This document shows positions 37,391-46,597 of a stretch of 64,000 nt of DNA, one piece after another; the first letter of the stretch is position 1; each line of letters opens with the position of its first letter. Made by a program: the position numbers and the translations under genes. This DNA is from Clostridium niameyense (GTDB lineage Bacteria; Bacillota; Clostridia; Clostridiales; Clostridiaceae): NCBI RefSeq assembly GCF_001243045.1, contig NZ_LN849007.1:276989-340988 (forward strand), read 5' to 3'. The notes beneath the pieces are model-generated. The model had not been told where the DNA came from and ran no database searches. It worked only from the letters and a program-made list of their open reading frames with translations.

Positions 37391-38468
37391 TATCTCGTCT
37401 CCTTTCAAGTAAATCAATAAAAGCTTCTATCCTAGTTATATACCCAGCTTCACCAGTCATTTCATCTACGACTAGACTCATTATTGGTATATCTTCATTG
37501 TTAGATATAGTAGGAAGTATGGATTTTGAAACTATCTCTGGCATACAACCTAGTGGGAAAATTTGAATAATGCCATCAAAACCTTCTTTTTTTGCAAGCA
37601 TAGCCTCGCCAATACATTCCCTACCATGTCCTCCTATATAAAGAGGTAAATATTTTCTTGAAGCTTTACGTATATTTAAAGAGTTAAGTTTTAAGGGAGA
37701 TAAAGCAGCATTTTTTACCCACCAACTAGGATAAAGTCCTTTTTTTGTACTTACACCTAAATTCATAAGTTTATCTTCTATATACAAATTAGAGAAAGGC
37801 TCCATTATTGTATAAATTTCTCCTATTATGGCTATTTTTATAGGATTCTTATTTTTATCTATAGGAACATTATTTAGTTTATTTTTGTAATTCCTTAATA
37901 AATTAAGCATTTCCGATGGTGAGTTACATTTAAAAGCTTCAGTTTTACAACTATAGAGGATATCTTTACATTCTCCTTTATTTATTTCATATCCAGCCTT
38001 AAATCTAGCTACTTTTTCTATATCATCTATAAAATTTATTACCTTTAAACCATATATTAAAGATTTAAATTTTTCTTTTGAAGTTTTGGTACTTTCATTA
38101 GAAATTATAGATATTCTATTTAGAAATTCTTTAGTTCCTATAGATTTAGGATAATCAATAACTATAAAATTTAGATTATATCCTAATCTTTTTAATATTT
38201 TCATTTGTAGTTCACAGTATTCACCAAATCTACAGGGACCACAACTACCAGGAATAACTATAGTGTCAGCACCTTTTTTTATAGCTCCAATATAGTTTCC
38301 TATCATAATTTTAAAAGGTAGACAAATTTCTTCTGGTGAATAGAGAGAACCTATCTCTAAAGCTTTTTTGTTACTTAATTTAGGCATTACATAATCTATA
38401 CCTAAAGCATCAAAAGTAACTTTAGCGGCATAACAACTATTACCAAAGTGTGGAAAAGTAATCTTCAA
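37371..38468 (-). CDS. HgdB-like subunit (COG3581 type) of the split system
   Basis: The 365-residue protein begins KITFPHFGNSCYAAK and contains SPEEICLPFKIMIGNYIG, a GSCGPCRFGEYC cysteine cluster, a further YSCKTEAFKC pair and PLGCMPE near the C-terminus, and ends MTGEAGYITRIEAFIDLLE. The C-terminal signature is shared with the double-cubane protein (SGQIKTRVEAF) and the next subunit, so all are HgdB-fold relatives. Stand-alone and fused versions of this domain are known only by COG number. It starts four bases from the end of the 38472 gene. A role in Fe-S-dependent radical or reductive chemistry is inferred. Confidence 0.82.
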   Translation of the reverse strand: MKITFPHFGNSCYAAKVTFDALGIDYVMPKLSNKKALEIGSLYSPEEICLPFKIMIGNYIGAIKKGADTIVIPGSCGPCRFGEYCELQMKILKRLGYNLNFIVIDYPKSIGTKEFLNRISIISNESTKTSKEKFKSLIYGLKVINFIDDIEKVARFKAGYEINKGECKDILYSCKTEAFKCNSPSEMLNLLRNYKNKLNNVPIDKNKNPIKIAIIGEIYTIMEPFSNLYIEDKLMNLGVSTKKGLYPSWWVKNAALSPLKLNSLNIRKASRKYLPLYIGGHGRECIGEAMLAKKEGFDGIIQIFPLGCMPEIVSKSILPTISNNEDIPIMSLVVDEMTGEAGYITRIEAFIDLLERRRDNVLYGS

Positions 38469-38471
38469 GTT

Positions 38472-39365
38472 CTAACTACATCTCCTTTCTAGCATATCTG
38501 CAAAAGCTTCTAGCCTAGTATAAAATCCAGCCTCTCCAGTTTGCTCATCAATTTTTAATACTAAAATAGGGAAGTCTTTTAATTCATCTTTTATGAGCTC
38601 TATAACAATAGAATCTATACCACAAGCGAAGGAAGAAATATAAATTATACCTTGTACTTTATTAGTTTTTGCCAAATAAGTAGCTGAGCCATACGAATTT
38701 TTTGCAAATGTCCAAAAAGGTTTTTTAAATAATTTATCAATTTGTTTATTTATATCTTCTTCTTGTACATATTCTTCTGTTATAACGCCTACACCTAATT
38801 TATCTAATTTTTTAATTATATCTAAGTTTGTATATTTATCATAAATATTATAAGGATGGCCTAATAAAGCTATATTTATATTTTTATTTAATTTTTTTAT
38901 ACCAGTAAATGTATTTTGCTGCTTTTTTATTGCTATATTTAACGCTTTATTTATTTTATAAAGGTTTTTAGTTACTTTTAATCCAGATTTTATAGCCCAT
39001 TTTTTTAGTTCTTTTATAGAAGTAGCATATATAGGATAGGTTATACATTTTGGCATATCAGGTATGCTGTACTTAATCATTTCTGGTAAACCACAAAATT
39101 TGGGACATATATATTTATTTTTTTCCAATTGCATTATACGTGGAATCAACAAAATATCACATTTATCTTTAATATCCATAACATGACCATGAAATATTTT
39201 AACAGGTAAACAGGCATCATCTACAGAAAGTTTTACACCTTTGTTTAAAATATCTTTATTGGTATCTTCAGATGTTATGATTTCACAACCCAATTCCTCG
39301 AAAAAACTTTTTAAAAAAACATTATATTTATAATATAAAAGCCCTTTTGGTATTCCAACTATCAT
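38472..39365 (-). CDS. DUF2229/COG3580 subunit of the split system
   Basis: The 297-residue protein opens IVGIPKGLLYYKYNVF and has the DUF2229 marks VDDACLPVKIFHGHV and KNKYICPKFCGLPE, plus ISSFACGIDS. It ends EQTGEAGFYTRLEAFADMLE, nearly the same tail as its neighbour, so the pair look like diverged halves of a heterodimer comparable to HgdA/HgdB. First gene of the minus-strand operon (38472-36416). Upstream DNA to 40103 is about 740 bases with no gene I can support. Confidence 0.82.
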   Translation of the reverse strand: MIVGIPKGLLYYKYNVFLKSFFEELGCEIITSEDTNKDILNKGVKLSVDDACLPVKIFHGHVMDIKDKCDILLIPRIMQLEKNKYICPKFCGLPEMIKYSIPDMPKCITYPIYATSIKELKKWAIKSGLKVTKNLYKINKALNIAIKKQQNTFTGIKKLNKNINIALLGHPYNIYDKYTNLDIIKKLDKLGVGVITEEYVQEEDINKQIDKLFKKPFWTFAKNSYGSATYLAKTNKVQGIIYISSFACGIDSIVIELIKDELKDFPILVLKIDEQTGEAGFYTRLEAFADMLERRCS

Positions 39366-40103
39366 AGAACATTCTCCTTAAAAAATATATTCATTAGTAA
39401 TTATTTACCAATAAATAAAAACTATTCACTAAATGATTTTATTTTACAGATAATATTGTTTTTATAAAAAATGAATTTAGTATGAAATTATATGGAGAAC
39501 ATGAAACTTGTATGAGGAGCAATATATTACAAAAAATCTTAAATAAAGTGATAGTAAATCTAAAATTATAGTGAAAGAAGTATCAAAGAAAAATGGATAT
39601 TTAGGAGAAGAGCAATAAAAATTATATATCATAAGGGTCATAAAAATAAAAAGATGATTTTAAATCTTCAATAAAAATATAGTTTAATGTTAATAAAATC
39701 GGATATTTAAAGTATTTATATAGAATAATTACTATAAATACTTATTATTTTCACCATAATGAAATAAAGTTTAATAATTATCAAAAAAGTGCTAGACTTT
39801 AATATACATATATACTATAATGACAATAGAGATATTAATAATATTTTAACAATGATAAGGTATTCTAATTATATGAATATTAAAGATTTTAGTCTTTTAT
39901 GTTGATATTTGTAGATTTGCTTTTGAGGAAAATTTATCAGTAGCATAAAATTCATAATAATGAAATATAATTAGATATAACTTAACACAAGAATAACCCC
40001 TTATATCTGAATATTTAAAATTTCAATTATTTAATTAATTTTCTGTTATATATTTACGTGATATAATGGAAAAGTAAAAATATGTAGAATGAGGGGATTA
40101 CTT
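39366..40103. other. Long gene-free AT-rich interval
   Basis: I read all frames and see only short open stretches without ribosome sites. It must hold the divergent promoters of the split activator operon and the regulator gene; a tataat at 40062-40067 is a likely -10 for the latter, but its -35 is poor. Confidence 0.6.
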
Positions 40104-40664
40104 ATGATAAATGATATAGGTAAGAAGATAAAAAAATTAAGAACCAACAAAAAATTAACATTAAAAGAATTAAGTGAGCAAACAGATTTATCTATAGGAT
40201 TTTTATCTCAGCTAGAAAGAGGATTAACAACAGTAGCTATAGACTCTTTAAGCAAAATTGCTAAACAATTAGGTGTAGATTTAACATATTTCTTTGAGGC
40301 TCCTAAAAAGAGTAAAAAAATTTTATTAAGAAGCTATGAAAAGGAAATATTTCAAGTAGAAAATAATAGATTTATTAAGTATAACTTAAGTAATAATCTA
40401 GAAGATAAAAGTTTTCTACCAAGATTAATAGAAATATTACCTTCACGTAATAATGAAAATCTTATTTCATATCAGCATGAAGGTGAAGAATTTGTTTATG
40501 TTTTAGAGGGCATACTTACTTTAATATTGGGAGAAGATGAAAAAGAACTATATCCTGGCGATAGTGCTCATTATGATTCAAGTGTAAAACATAATTGGGC
40601 TAATTATACAAGTAAACCAGTTAGATTATTAACAGTTAATACACCTAATATTTTCAAGGAGTAG
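40104..40664 (+). CDS. XRE-family regulator with C-terminal cupin, probable regulator of the hydroxyproline genes
   Basis: The 186-residue protein has an N-terminal HTH (KKIKKLRTNKKLTLKELSEQ through SIGFLSQLERGL) and a C-terminal cupin with HEGEEFVYVLEGIL, YPGDSAHYDSS and KHNWANY. Cupin regulators of this build bind small metabolites. It starts at 40104, eight bases after gagggg. It sits 35 bases ahead of the HypD activase on the same strand, so a hydroxyproline- or proline-responsive role is likely, by position. Confidence 0.85.
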   Translation: MINDIGKKIKKLRTNKKLTLKELSEQTDLSIGFLSQLERGLTTVAIDSLSKIAKQLGVDLTYFFEAPKKSKKILLRSYEKEIFQVENNRFIKYNLSNNLEDKSFLPRLIEILPSRNNENLISYQHEGEEFVYVLEGILTLILGEDEKELYPGDSAHYDSSVKHNWANYTSKPVRLLTVNTPNIFKE

Positions 40665-40698
40665 TAAAGTTAAGAAACCTAAATAGGGGGATGATTTT

Positions 40699-41601
40699 AT
40701 GAGTAAAGGGACTGTTATAAATATACAAAAATATTCTGTACATGATGGTCCGGGGATACGTACAACAGTATTTTTTAAAGGATGTCCTTTAAGTTGTTGG
40801 TGGTGTCATAATCCAGAGAGTCAAAGGAAAGAACACGAAATTATGTTTTTTAAAGAAAGATGTACAGGATGTGGGGTTTGTGTTAAAAGGTGTCCACAAA
40901 ATGCCATAGAAATAAAAGATAACTATCCAGTGGTAAACAAGGATAAGTGTAACTTATGTGGAAAATGTACGGATTTTTGTCCTAGCAATGCTAGACAATA
41001 TGTAGGAAAAGATATGACAGAAAATGAAATTTTTAAAGAAATAATGAAAGACGAAATATTTTATGAAGAATCTGGTGGAGGGGTAACCTTCTCTGGAGGA
41101 GAACCAATGCTTCAAGCAGAGCTTATAAATGAAGTGTTAAACCAATGCAGGATAAAAGGAGTACATACAACGATAGATACTAGTGGATATGTATCTTGGG
41201 ATAAATTTGACAAAATAAGAGATAAAGTAGATCTATTCTTATATGATTTAAAGCTTATGGATAATGAAAGACATAAAAAATATATAGGAGTAGATAATAA
41301 AATAATATTAGAAAATCTTAAAAAGCTTTCAGATAATGGCCATAATATATATATTCGTATGCCAATAATTGTAGGGGTAAACGATGATGATGAAAATATA
41401 GATAAAGCTATTGAATTTATATCTAAGTTAAATATAATTCATGTAAACTTATTACCATATCATAAGATGGGAATGGACAAGTATAAAAGAATTAATATGA
41501 AGTATAAACTTTCAGGTGATGAAAAACCATCTGATGAAAAAATGAATGAGATAGCTAATAAATTTAAAAAAGCTGCTATAAAAGTAAAAATAGGGGGTTA
41601 A
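40699..41601 (+). CDS. HypD-activating radical SAM enzyme
   Basis: The 300-residue glycyl-radical activase has the radical-SAM motif FFKGCPLSCWWCHNPES near residue 26-42, an inserted ferredoxin-like domain with two Cys4 sets (CTGCGVCVKRCP and CNLCGKCTDFCP), and the SAM-binding FSGGEPML. It installs the glycyl radical on the partner enzyme. It ends seven bases before hypD, its obvious substrate. The ribosome site is aggggg. Confidence 0.94.
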   Translation: MSKGTVINIQKYSVHDGPGIRTTVFFKGCPLSCWWCHNPESQRKEHEIMFFKERCTGCGVCVKRCPQNAIEIKDNYPVVNKDKCNLCGKCTDFCPSNARQYVGKDMTENEIFKEIMKDEIFYEESGGGVTFSGGEPMLQAELINEVLNQCRIKGVHTTIDTSGYVSWDKFDKIRDKVDLFLYDLKLMDNERHKKYIGVDNKIILENLKKLSDNGHNIYIRMPIIVGVNDDDENIDKAIEFISKLNIIHVNLLPYHKMGMDKYKRINMKYKLSGDEKPSDEKMNEIANKFKKAAIKVKIGG

Positions 41602-41607
41602 GTTATT

Positions 41608-43971
41608 ATGATGACTGAAAGAGTAAAAAAATTAAGAGAGCAAAGTTTGAATGCTGTACCACGTATTTCAATGGAAAGAACTCAGATTGTTACTGATGTT
41701 TACAAAAAATATGAAGGAACAGTATCAATTCCAGTATTAAGAGCCTTAGTTTTAAAGGAGTTGCTTGAAAGAAAAACTCTTTGCATTAATGATGGAGAAC
41801 TTATAGTAGGAGAGAGAGGGGAAGCTCCAGCAGCTACACCAACTTATCCAGAATTATGTTGTCATACTATTGAAGATTTTGATATTATGGACAAACGTGA
41901 TAAAATATCTTTTAAAACTACTGATGGAGATAAAAAAATACAAGAAGAATTAATTATTCCTTTCTGGGAAAGAAGATCCATGAGACATAAAATTTTAAGC
42001 AAAATGACACCAGAATGGAAAACATGTTACGAATTAGGTATATTCACTGAATTTATGGAACAAAGAGGCCCTGGACATACTGCAGGTGGAGATAAATACT
42101 ATAAAAAAGGATTCTTAGATATAAAAAAAGATATAGAGGAAGCTATAGCTAAATTAGATTATTTAAATGATGATGAAGCATTAGATAAAAAAGAACAGTT
42201 AGATGCTATGAATATAGCTTGTGACGCTATAATAATTTATGGAAAGCGTTATTCAGAATATGCAGCTAAATTAGCAAAGGAAGAAAAAGATCCGCAAAGA
42301 AAAAAAGAATTAATGGAAATATCAGAAGTTTGCGCTTGGGTACCAGCTCATGCACCAAGAACATTTAGAGAAGCATTACAAATGTATTGGTTTGTTCACT
42401 TATGTGTAATTTCTGAATTAAATCCTTGGGATGCATTTAATCCAGGAAGACTAGATCAACATTTATATCCTTTCTATAAAAAGGAAACAGAATCAGGTAC
42501 TTTAGATAGAGAACAAGCAAGAGAATTATTACAATGCTTCTGGGTTAAATTTAATAATCAACCGGCTCCACCAAAAGTTGGTATAACACTAAAAGAAAGT
42601 GGAACTTATACTGATTTTGCAAATATAAATAGTGGTGGAATGAAAGCTGATGGCTCAGATGGAGTTAATGATGTAAGCTATTTAGTACTTGAAGTAATAG
42701 ATGAAATGAGATTACTACAACCAAGTTCTAACGTACAAATAAGTAAAAAGACACCACAAAAGTTCTTAAAGAAAGCTTGTGAAATTATAAGAAAAGGTTG
42801 GGGTCAACCATCAATATTTAATGCAGATTCTGTAGTTCAAGAATTAGTTAGGGCAGGAAAATCTATAGAAGATGCTAGATGCGGAGGAACTAGTGGTTGT
42901 GTTGAAGCTGGTGCCTTTGGTAAAGAAGCTTATATATTAACAGGATATATGAATTTACCAAAGATATTAGAAGTTACATTACTAAATGGTGTAGACTCTC
43001 AAACTGGTAAACAAATAGGATTAAAAACAGGAGATATAACTACATTAAAAACTTATGATGATATATTTGAAGCATTTAAAAAACAACTTAAATATTTTAT
43101 TGATATAAAAGTAAATGGTAACAGAGTTATAGAAAGAATGTACGCAACATTAATGCCAGTTCCATTTCTATCAGTTATTACAGATGATTGTGTTACTAAA
43201 GGAAAAGATTATAATGCAGGTGGAGCTAGATATAATACAAGCTATATACAAGGTGTTGGTATAGGAACAATTACAGATAGTTTATCTGCAATTAAATATC
43301 AAGTATTTGATAAAAAGAATATAACAATGGAAGAATTAATGGAGGCCTTAAAGAATAACTTTGAAGGACACGAAGATATTCTTAATTTAGTTAAAAATAA
43401 GACTCCTAAGTATGGTAATGATGATGACTATGCTGATGAAATAATGCAACAGGTATTTAATGCTTACTATAATGAAGTAAATGGAAGACCAAACGGTAGA
43501 GGTGGTTCTTATAGAATAGATATGCTTCCAACTACATGCCATGTTTATTTTGGATCAGTTATAAATGCTACTCCAGATGGAAGAAAGGCTAATGTACCAG
43601 TATCAGAAGGTATTTCTCCATCAAAGGGAGGAGATATAAATGGACCAACAGCAGTTGTAAAATCAGCAGCTAAAATGGATCATTTAAGAACAGGTGGTAC
43701 TTTATTAAATCAAAAATTTACTCCATCTGTAGTTCAAGGAGAAGCTGGATTAGATGGAATGACAAACTTAGTAAGAGCTTATTTTAGAATGGATGGACAT
43801 CATATTCAATTTAATGTTGTAAGCAAAGATTTATTATTAAAAGCACAACAAAATCCAGATGAATATAAAGATCTTATAGTTCGTGTTGCTGGATATAGTG
43901 ATTACTTTAATAATTTAGATAGAGTATTACAAAATGAAATTATAGAAAGAACAGAACAAACTGGTTTCTAA
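41608..43971 (+). CDS. hypD: trans-4-hydroxy-L-proline dehydratase (glycyl radical enzyme)
   Basis: The 787-residue enzyme removes water from trans-4-hydroxyproline to give pyrroline-5-carboxylate. GGTSGCVEAG carries the thiyl cysteine (Cys431) and the base glutamate, RVAGYSDYFNN the radical Gly762, and the N-terminal EFMEQRGPGHT is shared with the characterised C. difficile enzyme, which I recall as matching closely along its length. The Cys-Val-Glu-Ala-Gly local sequence (rather than Glu-Thr-Gly) is a mild variation. With activase before and proC after, it forms the full hydroxyproline-to-proline route that feeds Stickland fermentation. Confidence 0.95.
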   Translation: MMTERVKKLREQSLNAVPRISMERTQIVTDVYKKYEGTVSIPVLRALVLKELLERKTLCINDGELIVGERGEAPAATPTYPELCCHTIEDFDIMDKRDKISFKTTDGDKKIQEELIIPFWERRSMRHKILSKMTPEWKTCYELGIFTEFMEQRGPGHTAGGDKYYKKGFLDIKKDIEEAIAKLDYLNDDEALDKKEQLDAMNIACDAIIIYGKRYSEYAAKLAKEEKDPQRKKELMEISEVCAWVPAHAPRTFREALQMYWFVHLCVISELNPWDAFNPGRLDQHLYPFYKKETESGTLDREQARELLQCFWVKFNNQPAPPKVGITLKESGTYTDFANINSGGMKADGSDGVNDVSYLVLEVIDEMRLLQPSSNVQISKKTPQKFLKKACEIIRKGWGQPSIFNADSVVQELVRAGKSIEDARCGGTSGCVEAGAFGKEAYILTGYMNLPKILEVTLLNGVDSQTGKQIGLKTGDITTLKTYDDIFEAFKKQLKYFIDIKVNGNRVIERMYATLMPVPFLSVITDDCVTKGKDYNAGGARYNTSYIQGVGIGTITDSLSAIKYQVFDKKNITMEELMEALKNNFEGHEDILNLVKNKTPKYGNDDDYADEIMQQVFNAYYNEVNGRPNGRGGSYRIDMLPTTCHVYFGSVINATPDGRKANVPVSEGISPSKGGDINGPTAVVKSAAKMDHLRTGGTLLNQKFTPSVVQGEAGLDGMTNLVRAYFRMDGHHIQFNVVSKDLLLKAQQNPDEYKDLIVRVAGYSDYFNNLDRVLQNEIIERTEQTGF

Positions 43972-44015
43972 AAAATAAAATTAGTATTTATATAAAAAAA
44001 GTGTGCAATAATTGT

Positions 44016-44057
44016 CTTAGGTAGTAAAAGTGTAGTAATGCATATTTACTACCTAAG
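44016..44057 (+). repeat. 13-bp perfect hairpin between hypD and proC
   Basis: cttaggtagtaaa (44016-44028) and its exact complement (44045-44057) enclose a 16-base loop. There is no T tract afterwards, so it may protect or process the mRNA rather than terminate it. Confidence 0.65.
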
Positions 44058-44086
44058 AAATTAATTATATTTGGGAGGTTATATTA

Positions 44087-44893
44087 ATGAATAAAGTAAT
44101 AGGTTTTATTGGTGCAGGAAACATGGGCCAAGCTATGGTTGGAGGAATAGTTAATGCAAAATTAGTTACTCCAGAGAACATAATTATAGGTGATTTAAGT
44201 GAAAAAAATCTAGAAAAGGCTAAGGAAAAATTTGGAGTAAAAATTACAACAGATAATAATGAAGTAGCTAAAATAGCAGATATATTAGTCTTATCTGTTA
44301 AACCTAATTTATATCCTATAGTTATAAAGGGAATAAAAGACCAAGTAAAAGATGACGTAATAATAGTTACTATAGCAGCTGGAAAGGCTTTAGAAGATAC
44401 AGAGGCTACTTTTGGAAAGAGAATAAAGATAGTTAGAGTTATGCCAAATACTCCAGCATTAGTAGGTGAAGGTATGGCAGCTATTTGTCCTAATGATTTA
44501 GTTTCTAAAGAAGAAGCAGAAGAAGTTATTAGTATGTTTGAAAGTTTTGGAAAGGCTGAAATAGTTCCAGAAAAATTAATGGATGCTGTAACATCAGTAA
44601 GTGGATCATCACCTGCTTATGTATATATGTTTATAGAAGCTATGGCTGATGCAGCTGTATTAGATGGAATGCCAAGAGATAAAGCATATAAATTTGCAGC
44701 TCAAGCAGTATTAGGTTCAGCAAAGATGGTTTTAGAAACTGGAATGCATCCAGGAGCTTTAAAAGATATGGTTTGTTCACCAGCAGGAACAACTATAGAA
44801 GCTGTGGCAACTCTTGAAGAAGAAGGATTTAGAAGTGCTGTTATTAAAGCTATGAGAAGTTGTACAAGAAAATCTCAAGAAATGTCTAAATAG
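44087..44893 (+). CDS. proC: Pyrroline-5-carboxylate reductase
   Basis: The 268-residue enzyme reduces P5C to proline with NAD(P)H. The N-terminal Rossmann motif is IGFIGAGNMGQAM; VMPNTPALVGEGMAA, SVSGSSPAYVYMFIEAMAD and the C-terminal VCSPAGTTIEA are family signatures. Placed directly after hypD, it removes the product of the dehydratase. The ribosome site is ggaggt. Confidence 0.96.
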   Translation: MNKVIGFIGAGNMGQAMVGGIVNAKLVTPENIIIGDLSEKNLEKAKEKFGVKITTDNNEVAKIADILVLSVKPNLYPIVIKGIKDQVKDDVIIVTIAAGKALEDTEATFGKRIKIVRVMPNTPALVGEGMAAICPNDLVSKEEAEEVISMFESFGKAEIVPEKLMDAVTSVSGSSPAYVYMFIEAMADAAVLDGMPRDKAYKFAAQAVLGSAKMVLETGMHPGALKDMVCSPAGTTIEAVATLEEEGFRSAVIKAMRSCTRKSQEMSK

Positions 44894-44910
44894 TTTTTAA
44901 TATATATTTT

Positions 44911-44940
44911 TAGCATTCTACTTTTATTAAGTAGAATGCT
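44911..44940 (+). terminator. Hairpin after proC
   Basis: tagcattctactt pairs with aagtagaatgct. No T tract follows on this strand, so termination is uncertain. Confidence 0.5.
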
Positions 44941-45030
44941 GAAAATGTATTTATAGGTAAACTACATACATAAATGAAATGTGAAATTAATAGTCAGAAA
45001 ATTGAAGAAATTGAAATAAAGAGGTGCAAT

Positions 45031-45309
45031 ATGAAAGTAAATGATTATTTTGATGGAAAAGTAAAGTCAGTTGCATTTGAAAACAATGAAGGAGTGGCAA
45101 CTATGGGGCTTATGGATATAGGAGAATATGAATTTTCTACATCTAAGCAAGAAACTATGACTGTAGTTAGTGGAAAAATTGTTGCTAAATTGCCAGGAGA
45201 GGATAGTTGGAAGGAATTTAATAAGGGTGAAACTTTTATAGTAGAAGCTAATAAAAAGTTTAATGTAAAAATTGAAGAACAAACAGCTTACACATGTTTT
45301 TATAAATAA
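45031..45309 (+). CDS. ppnP: Pyrimidine/purine nucleoside phosphorylase
   Basis: The 92-residue cupin-like protein matches PpnP (DUF1255): KVNDYFDGKVKSVAF at the start, ATMGLMDIGEYEF, METVVSGKI-type strand TVVSGKIVAKLPGED and EANKKFNVKI. It splits ribonucleosides to base and ribose-1-phosphate. The start at 45031 follows agaggtg, giving the usual length; the ATG at 44974 has no ribosome site. Confidence 0.92.
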   Translation: MKVNDYFDGKVKSVAFENNEGVATMGLMDIGEYEFSTSKQETMTVVSGKIVAKLPGEDSWKEFNKGETFIVEANKKFNVKIEEQTAYTCFYK

Positions 45310-45341
45310 TTAAAATTAAGGACAAAAGAGGAGGGGTACAA

Positions 45342-46223
45342 ATGATGGTAACTGCTATATGGGTTGCATTAATAATTTTAGCAATATGGTTTGGATTTGT
45401 ATTATTTAGGGACTTTATTAAGAATAAAGATAACTTAGAAAATGTATCTTGGGTAAAAACTGCAGTAATCGGATTTATAGTTAACTTTTTTGATGTACTA
45501 GGTATAGGAGCTTTTGCACCACAAACGGCTTTATTAAAGTTAACAAAACAAACAGAAGATAGAATATTACCGGGAACATTAAATGCAGCAAATACAATTC
45601 CAGTTTTGATAGAAGCTATAATATTTATTAAGATTATAGAAGTTGGTTCAGTTACTTTAATAGCTATGTTACTTGCAGCAGCAATAGGAGCTGTTATAGG
45701 TGCAGGAATAGTGTCAAAACTTCCAGAAAAGGTTATACAAATTACTATGGGAGTAGCTTTATTAATAACAGCTTATTTTATGCTTGCAGGTCAATTACAT
45801 TGGATGCCAGGTGGGGGAGATGCTATAGCGTTAACAGGATCAAAATTAATTATAGCAGTAGTAGTAAACTTTATATTAGGAGCGTTAATGACAGCAGGAA
45901 TAGGATTATATGCTCCTTGTATGGCTTTAGTTTATATGCTTGGAATGTCTCCAAAGGTTGCCTTCCCTATAATGATGGGTTCATGTGCATTTTTAATGCC
46001 ACCTGCATCAGTTAAGTTTGTTAAGGAAGGAGCTTATAATAGAAAAGCTAGTGTATCAATGTGTATAGCAGGAACAGTAGGGGTTTTAATAGCTGCATTT
46101 TTAGTAAAATCATTACCAATGGATATATTACGTTGGTTAGTTATAGCTGTAGTAATATATACTTCTTTAGTGATGTTAAAATCTGCAGTAAAAAATAAAA
46201 AAACTGAAAATTTAGTAGCTTAG
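45342..46223 (+). CDS. TauE/SafE-type sulfite exporter family permease
   Basis: The 293-residue membrane protein has about eight helices in two similar halves: VIGFIVNFFDVLGIGAFAP and the later VVNFILGALMTAGIGLYAP, the inverted repeat of the TauE/SafE family. These proteins move small anions such as sulfite or sulfoacetate, and many are unassigned. The gene is 32 bases after ppnP with a gagggg site. Whether it belongs functionally with the hydroxyproline cluster is open. Confidence 0.87.
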   Translation: MMVTAIWVALIILAIWFGFVLFRDFIKNKDNLENVSWVKTAVIGFIVNFFDVLGIGAFAPQTALLKLTKQTEDRILPGTLNAANTIPVLIEAIIFIKIIEVGSVTLIAMLLAAAIGAVIGAGIVSKLPEKVIQITMGVALLITAYFMLAGQLHWMPGGGDAIALTGSKLIIAVVVNFILGALMTAGIGLYAPCMALVYMLGMSPKVAFPIMMGSCAFLMPPASVKFVKEGAYNRKASVSMCIAGTVGVLIAAFLVKSLPMDILRWLVIAVVIYTSLVMLKSAVKNKKTENLVA

Positions 46224-46232
46224 TATGTAATT

Positions 46233-46262
46233 AAAGGGGGAGTAATACTTCCCCTTTTTATT
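46233..46262 (+). terminator. Terminator after the TauE-type permease gene
   Basis: aaaggggg agt / actt cccctt pair as an 11-base stem with an aat loop followed by T residues. Confidence 0.88.
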
Positions 46263-46289
46263 TATAGTAATTTTTAATGGGTAATAATT

Positions 46290-46583
46290 TTATATGCCTT
46301 TTATATTATAAATAGGAAATGTAAAAAGTATTCCTTTGCCTGGATGATTAAGTTTACCTGATCTTACTACAGTATTTATTATAGTTTCACAAATTCCATC
46401 TTCACATATTATTAATATAATTTCTTTAGAAGATTCTATATGAAAGTCAAAGTATTTTTTAATTTCTTCTTCTCCAGTACCTCTACCATAAAATATTGTA
46501 GCACCTTTGGCTCCTACACTTTTAGCATCATTAACTATTTTAGAGGCCTTTCCTCTTTCTACAATAGTAACTATGCATATCAA
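46290..46583 (-). CDS. PII-like protein
   Basis: The 97-residue protein resembles the PII fold with early IVERGKASKIVNDAKSVGAK, the glycine-rich GATIFYGRGTGEEE in place of a GlnB-type T-loop, and C-terminal SGKLNHPGKGILFTFPI. Classical PII uridylylation tyrosine is not obvious. It begins 15 bases after the DUF1538 gene on the same strand, a pairing seen often, so it most likely controls that membrane protein in response to a nucleotide. Confidence 0.82.
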   Translation of the reverse strand: MICIVTIVERGKASKIVNDAKSVGAKGATIFYGRGTGEEEIKKYFDFHIESSKEIILIICEDGICETIINTVVRSGKLNHPGKGILFTFPIYNIKGI

Positions 46584-46597
46584 GGGTAAAACCTCCT

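Noticed and set aside
39366-40103. A hidden gene in the 740-base gap
   Set aside because: Only short frames without ribosome sites were found in six-frame reading, and nothing resembles a known family.
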